Positions 56,374-64,000 of a stretch of DNA of 64,000 bases are shown here, one piece after another. The stretch covers positions 248,001 through 312,000 of the forward strand of contig NZ_CAJFCN010000003.1 in the NCBI RefSeq assembly GCF_904063055.1, in the 5' to 3' direction. The DNA comes from Pseudomonas paracarnis (GTDB lineage: Bacteria; Pseudomonadota; Gammaproteobacteria; Pseudomonadales; Pseudomonadaceae). The notes under the pieces are model-generated. The model saw nothing but the letters and a program-made list of their open reading frames with translations. It had not been told where the DNA came from and made no database searches. The position numbers and the translations under genes are program-made. The number at the start of each line of letters is the position of its first letter. Positions within the stretch are counted from its first letter, which is position 1.

Positions 56374-56766
56374 GTGCTGAAACTCGCGCCTGAAAAACGT
56401 AAAATTCTTCGTGAACTGTTGAAAGCTTACGATCAAAGGATGTGGTTTTTGGTTTCGTATGCTCAAGATGCTGAGCTACTTAAATACGACCCAGCGTATG
56501 CGACCACCAACGAAAGCATTCGGCAGCTTGGTGCAAAGGCCCTAAGAGAGCTTCGGGCTCATATATTGGCCCAAAACGTTGAGATCCCCGCCTTTGCAAA
56601 AGCAATAGAGGTAGGCGAGTTGAATCTGAAGAAAATAATCGCCCACCAACCGAGGAGTGACGTCCGGTGGCACCTCAACAATGCGCGCCACGAAGTGCTG
56701 AATGAAATGAGGAAGGATTGGGCGAATGTACGGATCAACATCCAATACATCCACCCGGATGCATGA
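56374..56766 (+). CDS. Hypothetical protein
   Basis: A 130-residue soluble helical protein starting with GTG, AGGAG 5 nt upstream (MLKLAPEKRKILRELLKAYD; NESIRQLGAKALRELRAHIL; SDVRWHLNNARHEVLNEMRK). No family recognised. It lies 80 bp after the integrase, same strand, and may be island cargo. Confidence 0.55.
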   Translation: MLKLAPEKRKILRELLKAYDQRMWFLVSYAQDAELLKYDPAYATTNESIRQLGAKALRELRAHILAQNVEIPAFAKAIEVGELNLKKIIAHQPRSDVRWHLNNARHEVLNEMRKDWANVRINIQYIHPDA

Positions 56767-56870
56767 CCAAGCATTTCTAGGCTGGCAGGCAACATGTCCC
56801 GCGGTGATCAAGCCGCACCTTTCGCATCGAGACGAGCCGGTGAAAAACCTCCCCCTTACCGCGCTCAGCG

Positions 56871-57047
56871 ATGAGATCTTTCAACCTATCCATGGGTGTC
56901 GAAATGGACAAAATGCTGTTCGTTGCCAACCATGCATTCGACTGCTTAGGCGCCAAGGCTGCCGGCATGCGCAGCGCATTCGTCGATCGCCGGAATCGCC
57001 CGTTCGGCGGCACGCCTCACCAACCAGACATCTGGGTCAAAGACATG
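56871..57047 (+). pseudogene. Haloacid-dehalogenase type II C-terminal fragment
   Basis: The frame contains KMLFVANHAFDCLGAKAAGM then RSAFVDRRNRPFG and TPHQPDIWVKDM, the C-terminal Rossmann end of type II haloacid dehalogenases. The N-terminal two thirds are absent, and the last ~10 residues are cut at the IS insertion (ATG target duplication). GC-rich like the core genome. Confidence 0.6.
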
Positions 57048-57111
57048 TGTAGTGGTCTAATGAAACCGGACACCCATTTAGGCGAGAATGCTCGCCAGAT
57101 CGAGGTGTCAG

Positions 57112-58274
<1,163 letters not shown>

Positions 58275-58282
58275 CCACTACA

Positions 58283-58839
58283 ATGATCACGTCGAACGAA
58301 TCTTCAACCCTACCGCCGTAAGCAACGGGATCCGTCAGCGGGCCGATAGTCTTCAAGAACTCAAACTGTGAGCCAGGCCATCCGTGTGTCAGAAGCAGCG
58401 GCATCGCGTTGGGGTTTGGCGAGCGAACATGGATGAATTGAATATCCACGCCGTCGATAGTCGTGATGAATTCAGGCAGCGCATTGAGCTTCGCTTCGGC
58501 CTTGCGCCACTCATAGCCGCTGCCCCAATACTTCACCAGCGCCTGGACCTGGGCCAACTGCACGCCTTGGGAAACGTCGTTGACGGTCTCTTTGTCCGGC
58601 CAGCCGGTCGCCGCAATGCGCTTTTTCAGATCGGCCAATTGAGCTTCATCGACGTGAATTCGATAAGGTCTAATCGATTCGGGATGGGTCGAGGCCGAGC
58701 TGGCACCTGACGCATCGACGGCCGGGCCAGCAGCCCAGGCAGCACCGCTGCCGGCTATCAGGGCCAACCCCAAAGCGCCCATTCTCACGGAAGAAGCCAG
58801 ACAATGGCGCCAGGTGAAACCGAACGTAGCTGCAGGCAT
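58283..58839 (-). pseudogene. Epoxide hydrolase (EHN-type), 3'-truncated
   Basis: The N-terminal half of a secreted epoxide hydrolase. ATG 58839 with AGGAA upstream; Sec-type signal (MGALGLALIAGSGAAWA); then the EHN domain (PYRIHVDEAQLADLKKRIAA; VKYWGSGYEWRKAEAKLNAL) and the oxyanion segment LLLTHGWPGSQFEF. Homology ends at EDSFDVI, exactly at the IS boundary. The catalytic Asp/His half is absent and is not found beyond the IS on the other side. Non-functional. Confidence 0.78.
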
Positions 58840-59323
58840 TTTGAATTTCCTATAAGTCATTGGTCGACAACGTCGCGAAACGCGCAGGGATAACCGCGAG
58901 TTAAATGAGTCATCCATTGGAAAAGGTTTGCGCCTTCTCGATGGGTCCATTTAAAGCCCCGCGGGTATCCCGTATGTGTCATCAACCGACTTAAAGGAAT
59001 CGCTGTGTATCTATCCAAAGCGCAGATACAAAACGATACAAACCGACCACTCGCTCATAAAAAAGCCAATGCCCCGACTTGTCGGGGCATTGGCTTTTCT
59101 GGGACCTGGAAAACATAAGGGCTTTTCAGCCCATCAAGCTCGGCAAAGGGCACCGCGTCGATTGCCAGGCAGCATGACTTGGCTACCCAAGGAACAGGCA
59201 GTTCCCCCGCTCCACTTCACGCCCTTCCACGCCTGCAAGAAACTGCAGAAATTTGCCCCTGATTCTGGTTAGCGTTCACCATCGTTTCTACCGCGTTAGC
59301 AATCTTATTGAAGCTACTGCTGT
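58840..59323. other. Intergenic region with terminator, no gene
   Basis: About 480 bp with no supported gene apart from the strong hairpin at 59061-59098. A frame at 58976-59272 runs through the hairpin and is judged spurious. Confidence 0.5.
59061..59098. terminator. Strong bidirectional terminator
   Basis: Perfect 18-bp stem with a 2-nt loop: AAAAGCCAATGCCCCGAC at 59061-59078 and its complement ending GGCTTTT at 59098, with A-run and T-run on the two sides. Works in either direction by structure. Confidence 0.88.
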
Positions 59324-59572
59324 TCAGCGACCAAGCAATCTCTTCAGCACCAGTAGAGCAACAGCCCCGATTGCCAGTGCCGCAACCGGTTTTTCTTTGA
59401 CGAATGTAGAAACGCTGTCCAGTGCGTCACCATAGGTTTGCGTCAGTTGACCCGCAGCCTGGCGTCCAGCGCCCTCAGCTTCCAACTTCGAATCACCAAA
59501 AAGCTTCCCGACTGCGCTCTGCGCTTTGCCGGCAACCTTTTCTACAACGCCTTCTACCTGTTCGCTCTTCAT
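59324..59572 (-). CDS. CsbD-like stress protein with C-terminal hydrophobic helix
   Basis: An 82-residue protein: CsbD-like N-terminus (KSEQVEGVVEKVAGKAQSAV; KLFGDSKLEAEGAGRQAAGQ) and a C-terminal membrane helix (PVAALAIGAVALLVLKRLLG). Family members are abundant general-stress proteins of unknown mechanism; the added helix suggests inner-membrane anchoring. The frame opens at 59638, but ATG 59572 (MKSEQVEG) is the family start. Confidence 0.85.
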   Translation of the reverse strand: MKSEQVEGVVEKVAGKAQSAVGKLFGDSKLEAEGAGRQAAGQLTQTYGDALDSVSTFVKEKPVAALAIGAVALLVLKRLLGR

Positions 59573-59684
59573 GATTAACCAAACCTTCGTGTGTGATTGG
59601 GTAACCCAGGAAAAACCTGGGCTTGAGGCAACGTGCAAAGCGTTAGGTGGACAGGCTTAGTGATTAGTTCAAAGTTGATGAAGC

Positions 59685-59876
59685 TCACTTGGTCCAGATC
59701 AACCGATAAGTCTTCTTCCCTGTAGCGGCATCGTGATAGGGGTTTTCGCCCGGGACCTCTCGCGTGCGCACGCACGGGCGTCCCTCGCAGTCAATAATGG
59801 CGGCGGCACCACCCTGGCGTTTCAACGCTTCTATGTTTTGCTCAAGCGCCGCTAACTCTCGTTGCCTTTGCGCTCT
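59685..59876 (-). pseudogene. Start-less fragment of a conserved small protein
   Basis: Open minus-strand frame ending TGA at 59685-59687: RELAALEQNIEALKRQGGAA, then AIIDCEGRPCVRTREVPGEN and PYHDAATGKKTYRLIWTK. It is strongly protein-like with two Cys, but no ATG, GTG or TTG occurs before the upstream stop. An ATG at 59880 is in another phase. Either a frameshifted gene or a fragment; the family is not named here. Confidence 0.45.
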
Positions 59877-59891
59877 TCATCTTGAATTCGA

Positions 59892-60500
59892 TCAAAGGAC
59901 TTTATATATCTGCGAAACCACCCGCCTCATCGCCTCCTCAATCGTTCCTTCATTGCGACAGATCACCCACCCCTGCCCCACCGCCGCTCGTTCAAACGCC
60001 TCGGTACACACAACTTGCTCCTCCAGCTTAAACATCACCGTACTGCTCAGCCCGCGCCGTCGTGCTGCCGCCCGTGCCCAGGATATTTGCGCCGCGGTGA
60101 CAACCCCCACATGCAGATCCGGCACTTGCACCTGTCGATCAATGTTCAGCTCAAGAATGTCTGCAAAGGGTATCAATCGACGAAACGCAGCATCAGACGG
60201 GTACCAGCGATCCATCAGGATGATGCTGTCAGGTGGCTGTGCGGCCAGTACGTGCTGGGTAATCCAGCTGCGGCTGTCAGCAAAGCGCTCACACACCTCA
60301 AGTTCCAGATCCCGGCTGGGGTCTCTGGCGAATTTGTTAACCAGCGCCATCGTTTGCGCTCGATAGGGATCGCTCTTGCGCTCGCACAGTCGGACGACCT
60401 TTTTATTGTCGGCCCTCAACGCTGTCGTAACGGCCTCCAACAGCGTGGTTTTGCCGGTACCCTTGGGCCCATCCAACGAAATAAACAGCGCCCGAGTCAT
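59892..60500 (-). CDS. Thymidylate-kinase-like P-loop protein
   Basis: A 202-residue nucleoside/nucleotide-kinase-fold protein with P-loop DGPKGTGKTTLLEAV at 10-24, a LID/substrate segment DRWYPSDAAFRR (DRW-type, Arg for phosphate), and VVRLCERKSDPYRAQTMALV in the nucleotide-binding region. It resembles dTMP kinase, but the usual DRYxxS motif is altered, so substrate may differ. The housekeeping tmk would normally be elsewhere; this is likely a paralogue. Confidence 0.75.
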   Translation of the reverse strand: MTRALFISLDGPKGTGKTTLLEAVTTALRADNKKVVRLCERKSDPYRAQTMALVNKFARDPSRDLELEVCERFADSRSWITQHVLAAQPPDSIILMDRWYPSDAAFRRLIPFADILELNIDRQVQVPDLHVGVVTAAQISWARAAARRRGLSSTVMFKLEEQVVCTEAFERAAVGQGWVICRNEGTIEEAMRRVVSQIYKVL

Positions 60501-60642
60501 ACGAGCGCTGCGTCATCGTTAAGGTTGTACAGTTCCATGGGGCCTCTAGTTTGAGCGTTTGGGCAAATTGGACTTCATTATGGGGAACCCTATCGCCCAA
60601 CGCGAGGCTGGGCTGGCCGCCGCGCCCTCCCCGCGTCGACGG

Positions 60643-62370
60643 TCAGTCATTCAGCATCCGGCTTTGCGGCACGCCAGCCTCGTAGCTCAACGCCCACGGC
60701 GCAATCAACCGCTGCGGGGTCTGGCAGGTTTTGCGTTTAAACACGAAGTTGCGGCATTTCTCGGCAAACTGCTGGCGATTTCCCACCATGTCGAATCGCA
60801 TCTGTGCCAGTTCCTGCTCGCGACAGCGTTCAACTTGCTGAGTATCCAGCGTGGCTTTACGTGTGCGTGCATGAAGGTACTTATCATCGGTCAACGCACT
60901 GTCGGCCTGTTGCAAAAGCCACAAGCCAAATGCTTGTGGGCAACGCGGGCCGATGGCCTGAACCATGCCGTACTGCTGGGCCTGGATGGCGCTGATGGGC
61001 AGGCATTCTTCGGTAAGCTTATGCGCGATTTCGCTGCCCACGGCCCGTGGCAGGCTGTAGGTCCAGTATTCGGAGCCGTAGAGTCCCATGGTCTTGTAGT
61101 GCGGGTTGAGCACCACACCTTCGCGGGCCAATACAATGTCGGCGGCCAGCGCCAGCATCACGCCGCCTGCGCCTGCGCTGCCGGTCAGGCCGCTGATCAC
61201 CAGTTGCCTGGCAGTGAGCAGCTCCAGGCACACATCGTCGATGGCTTGAATGTTGGCCCAGGCTTCCAGCCCCGGCACGTCGGCGGCCTGGATGACGTTT
61301 AGGTGCACCCCATTGGAAAAGCTGCCGCGCCCGCCCTTGATCAGCAACACTTGGGTATCTCGCGCCTTGGCCCAGCGCAACGCTGCGACCAGCCGCTGGC
61401 ATTGTTCGGTGCTCATGGCGCCGTTGTAGAACTCGAACGTCAGTTCGCCGATGTGGCCGAACTCTTGGTAGCGAATGGGTTGATAGACCCGCTCGTTGAA
61501 CGCCTGGCAGGCGATTGAACTGTCCAGCACCGGCACCCCGGCCAACTGCTCAGCCAGAACGTGCCGTGCCGGTCGCTTGAAGGTCTCTGGGCCTTTGGGT
61601 TTGAGCGAGCCGATCCACAGGCTGTGATCTCCAGCCGCCACCAACACAGCGTCGTCCTGTACCGCGAGTATTTCTCCGGGAGTGCCCTGGCGGGCGTCCA
61701 AGTGCGCGTCGTAGAGGTAATATTGCCCGCCCAACAGGCTGGCCAACACGCCGGGCTGGCCATCGGCAGCGTCGATGCTGCGCTTGATAAAGCCTGCGCA
61801 ATCGAACCAACTGAAGGTGCGGTCGGCCTGGGTCATGTTCGGCTGCAAGCGTCCGATGACGCTGGGTTGGGTGTAATCGAGCGGTGTCGGGACGAAGCCT
61901 TTGGCGAATTTCGCCACTACATCACGGATGCAAACCATCGCGGCGTCGCTCACCAGGCCGTTGTACAGCTCGGATTTGCGCACCTGGGCGGGCATGTCGA
62001 ACTCACAGGTGGACCAGATTGGCCCGGCGTCCATTTCCTCCACCGCTTGCAAGGCGGTGACGCCCCAACGGCGGGCCTGCTGGGTGATGGCCCAGTCCAG
62101 CGCACTGGCGCCACGGTCGCCGACGATGCCCGGATGGATGATCACCACCGGGCGTTGCGGATGGCTCCACAGTTGATGCGGCACACGGTCCTTCAAAAAT
62201 GGGCAGATCACCAGGTCGGCGCCAGACGCCTCGACCTGCTGGCATACCGTGGCTTGATCGGTGAACACCACAACGCTGGGGTCGTGACCCGCTTGGCGCA
62301 GATCCAGCCAGGCCCGTTGGGTTAAACCGTTGAATGCCGATGATAACAACAGGATCTTCAGTGATCGCAT
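60643..62370 (-). CDS. hoxX: HoxX/HypX-like formyltransferase-crotonase fusion
   Basis: A 575-residue two-domain protein. Residues ~1-270 are a formyl-THF-transferase-like domain (VIIHPGIVGDRGASALDWAI; VTALQAVEEMDAGPIWS), ~290-575 an enoyl-CoA-hydratase-like domain (GGRGSFSNGVHLNVIQAADV; GSAGAGGVMLALAADIV; KTMGLYGSEYWTYSLPRAVG). In hydrogenase-bearing bacteria HypX makes CO for the [NiFe] site from formyl-THF. No hydrogenase gene is in the window, so this copy is either an orphan or serves another formyl-transfer reaction. Confidence 0.85.
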   Translation of the reverse strand: MRSLKILLLSSAFNGLTQRAWLDLRQAGHDPSVVVFTDQATVCQQVEASGADLVICPFLKDRVPHQLWSHPQRPVVIIHPGIVGDRGASALDWAITQQARRWGVTALQAVEEMDAGPIWSTCEFDMPAQVRKSELYNGLVSDAAMVCIRDVVAKFAKGFVPTPLDYTQPSVIGRLQPNMTQADRTFSWFDCAGFIKRSIDAADGQPGVLASLLGGQYYLYDAHLDARQGTPGEILAVQDDAVLVAAGDHSLWIGSLKPKGPETFKRPARHVLAEQLAGVPVLDSSIACQAFNERVYQPIRYQEFGHIGELTFEFYNGAMSTEQCQRLVAALRWAKARDTQVLLIKGGRGSFSNGVHLNVIQAADVPGLEAWANIQAIDDVCLELLTARQLVISGLTGSAGAGGVMLALAADIVLAREGVVLNPHYKTMGLYGSEYWTYSLPRAVGSEIAHKLTEECLPISAIQAQQYGMVQAIGPRCPQAFGLWLLQQADSALTDDKYLHARTRKATLDTQQVERCREQELAQMRFDMVGNRQQFAEKCRNFVFKRKTCQTPQRLIAPWALSYEAGVPQSRMLND

Positions 62371-62587
62371 GGCTGACTCTTCCTTGAGAATATGCGACCA
62401 GAGCAGCCCGTTGAGCCGTCCCTGGCCATCGATAAGCGCCCAAGGTTATAGAGCGAGCCAGCCTCCCCACCTGATCGAGATCAATAGATGAAAGCGGCTT
62501 ATTTTTTCTGAATCACCGCGCAACCTACTCATCAAATGAACATGCCCTGCTCGGGTACGCCTTGTTAACCGTAACGGAGCCACGTTC

Positions 62588-62815
62588 ATGTTCGAGAAAC
62601 CGCATTACCTCATCAGTTTCATCCTCGACAACCAGCCACAAAGCCGCACGCTTGAGCACGATGCCGACACGCTGGACCCTCAATGGGCCGAGTCCCTGCT
62701 CAGGCAGCGCTTTGCAGAGCTCAAGGACGCGAAATTGAGCGACGTCCAGGTGCAAAAGCGCAACAAGCCCGCCGATGAAGGCCATGACATCCCAGGGCAT
62801 TACCAGCAGCCGTGA
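62588..62815 (+). CDS. Small hypothetical protein
   Basis: A 75-residue soluble protein, GGAG 8 nt before ATG. MFEKPHYLISFILDNQPQSR then LDPQWAESLLRQRFAELKDA is alpha/beta-like with a polar tail. No family recognised; 55 bp before the metallothionein gene on the same strand, so possibly co-transcribed. Confidence 0.55.
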   Translation: MFEKPHYLISFILDNQPQSRTLEHDADTLDPQWAESLLRQRFAELKDAKLSDVQVQKRNKPADEGHDIPGHYQQP

Positions 62816-62870
62816 TCGCGTATCACAAAAGCGCTGACCGTTCACCAATCACTGAATATTCGGAGGACCT

Positions 62871-63131
62871 ATGAACCCGACAACTCAAGGTTTGCCCTGC
62901 GCCTGCCCAGGCTGCACCTGCCAGGTGACCCATGACACGCGTCACCAGCGCAACGGCAAAGCCTACTGCAGCCAGGCATGCGCCGACTTGCACCCACAGG
63001 GTCAAGCGTGCCCCAGTGCCGATTGCCATTGCGAGTCGAATGTGAAGGTGCGAGACCGCTCCGTCAGCGATAGCCAGCTCGACGAGGCGATCGAAGAAAC
63101 CTTTCCTGCAAGCGATCCCATATCGCCTTGA
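62871..63131 (+). CDS. Bacterial metallothionein
   Basis: An 86-residue SmtA/BmtA-type metal-binding protein. Nine cysteines: PCACPGCTC near residues 9-17, AYCSQAC in the middle, and ACPSADCHC, plus His residues in QVTHDTRHQ, form the four-metal Zn/Cd cluster of the family. A 25-residue tail (DSQLDEAIEETFPASDPISP) is a Pseudomonas-type extension also seen on unrelated small stress proteins. GGAGG lies 5 nt before the ATG. It buffers zinc and cadmium in the cytosol. Confidence 0.92.
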   Translation: MNPTTQGLPCACPGCTCQVTHDTRHQRNGKAYCSQACADLHPQGQACPSADCHCESNVKVRDRSVSDSQLDEAIEETFPASDPISP

Positions 63132-63248
63132 TCATTCAGCCCCACTAGGAAAACGGGGGTTGCATCGTGGCTCTAGGGTCTAGCAGTTGACAGCCCCCGG
63201 CAAAACTCAACAACCTGCACGTCTCACCGCCCTGCCCTGAGGCTGCCC

Positions 63249-64000
63249 TTGGACTATTTCACCGCGCTCACCGCCTTCATCGAAGCCGCCGAAGGCAACA
63301 ACTTCTCGCGTGCCGCCGAACGTTTGGGGATCAAGGCCTCAACGGTTTCACGCTATGTGAAGGACCTTGAGCAGGACCTGGGCATCGCGCTGTTCAACCG
63401 CTCCACACGCACGCTGCATCTGACCGAAGGCGGCCAGACCTTCCTGATACACGCACGCAGAGTATTGGATGAACTGGAAAACGCCAAGGCAGCCACGTCT
63501 GCGCTGAACCAGCATCCCCGGGGCGTGTTGAAACTCAACCTGCCACCGGCGTTTGCTCGCCATCACATCCTGCCGGCGTTGAATGACTTTCTGGCGCGCT
63601 ACCCGCAGATCAGCGTGGAACTGGTGCTGGATAACAACAAGGTCAATTTGATTCATGCCGGCGTCGACTTGGCCATCCGCATTGGCGAGCTGGCCGATTC
63701 GACGCTCAAGGCACGCAAGCTCAGCGACGGCCACTACCGCTTGGTGGTCAGCCCGGCGTTTGGCACGCAACACCCTCCTCCGTCCACGCCCACGGACTTG
63801 GCCGGTGTGCCTGCGGTGCTGGGCACGGCGACCACCGGCGATATCAGTCTTGTATCCGCCGGCCGCGCGCTCCCGTTGCAGCATGACGGCGTGATTCGAA
63901 TCAATGACCTGGATGCGCAACTCATCGCCGTGCGCCAAGGCTTGGGCTTTGGGCTGTTGCCGGACTGGCTGGTGGCGCGAAGTATCGAGGCCGGCGAGTT
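63249..64000 (+). CDS. LysR-type transcriptional regulator, 3' end outside window
   Basis: The first 250 residues of a LysR regulator. Winged helix-turn-helix at 1-60 (FTALTAFIEAAEGNNFSRAA; ERLGIKASTVSRYVKDLEQD; FNRSTRTLHLTEGG) and effector-binding domain from ~88 (GVLKLNLPPAFARHHILPAL; INDLDAQLIAVRQGLGFGLL). TTG at 63249 is the likely start since the following DYFTALTAFI is the family N-terminus and no ATG is close. The gene runs off the end at base 64000. Target genes unknown. Confidence 0.9.
   Translation, partial: MDYFTALTAFIEAAEGNNFSRAAERLGIKASTVSRYVKDLEQDLGIALFNRSTRTLHLTEGGQTFLIHARRVLDELENAKAATSALNQHPRGVLKLNLPPAFARHHILPALNDFLARYPQISVELVLDNNKVNLIHAGVDLAIRIGELADSTLKARKLSDGHYRLVVSPAFGTQHPPPSTPTDLAGVPAVLGTATTGDISLVSAGRALPLQHDGVIRINDLDAQLIAVRQGLGFGLLPDWLVARSIEAGE

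Noticed and set aside
58976..59272. 98-codon plus frame across the 59061 terminator
   Set aside because: Coding through a perfect 18-bp hairpin with flanking A and T runs is implausible.
59575..59775. 66-codon minus frame between CsbD-like gene and the start-less fragment
   Set aside because: Extends across the CsbD leader in another phase; Arg/Pro-rich and overlapping the more protein-like RELAALEQ frame.

Overview
The window looks like chromosome of a Pseudomonas of the P. fluorescens group. The support is the core gene content (arnCADTEF-ugd, MvaT-type regulators, a PP_2213-2217-like acyl-CoA operon, CsbD, bacterial metallothionein), GC-rich codon use in the flanks, and REP elements of the GTGGGAGCTGGC...GCCAGCTCCCAC type. 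Assignment is by recognition only; no search was run.

Layout. 1-7.7 kb: a branched-chain/short-chain acyl-CoA catabolic cluster. Five plus-strand genes (acyl-CoA synthetase cut by the window edge, SDR dehydrogenase, thiolase, acyl-CoA dehydrogenase, enoyl-CoA hydratase) face a second acyl-CoA dehydrogenase and a 3-hydroxyisobutyryl-CoA hydrolase across a REP pair. 7.8-9.2 kb: an HPP membrane protein and a small ORF. 9.2-18.5 kb: the lipid A aminoarabinose operon arnC-arnA-arnD-arnT-arnE-arnF-ugd plus a second GT39 gene, with nearly every junction an ATGA overlap. arnB is missing from its usual first position. 18.9-23.8 kb: a secreted protein, a complete XerC-like recombinase with a palindrome at its start, a Bcr/CflA efflux pump and a chemoreceptor.

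23.8-58.3 kb is a roughly 34 kb accessory island: lower GC, many broken genes, and mostly conflict or defence genes. From left to right: toxin-antitoxin-type remnants, a short direct-repeat cluster and a degenerate recombinase with a duplicated domain; a Gabija-type pair (gajA, gajB) with a third gene; frameshifted or truncated small genes; a HEPN-motif protein; an AT-rich three-gene GTPase cassette; a PLD-domain protein; a 1315-residue YobI-like membrane P-loop NTPase; an island MvaT/H-NS paralogue; an ImmA/IrrE protease, a RES-domain protein, a Cys/His protein and a DUF4209/HEPN protein; SIR2 and XRE fragments; a proteasome-like Ntn-hydrolase; a KfrA-like DNA-binding protein; and a complete tyrosine integrase with its own palindrome. 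An IS3-family element with a nonsense mutation sits at the junction of two truncated housekeeping-type genes.

58.3-64 kb returns to core-like content: CsbD, a thymidylate-kinase-like protein, an orphan HoxX/HypX-like protein, metallothionein and a LysR regulator cut by the window end.

Most worth following up: the Ntn-hydrolase at 53087-54007, whose start places Thr1, Asp17 and Lys33 in the same register as HslV and proteasome beta subunits, beside KfrA and integrase genes; the uncharacterised GTPase cassette at 36456-38383; the third gene of the Gabija-type operon; and the similar inverted repeats directly upstream of both intact tyrosine recombinases.
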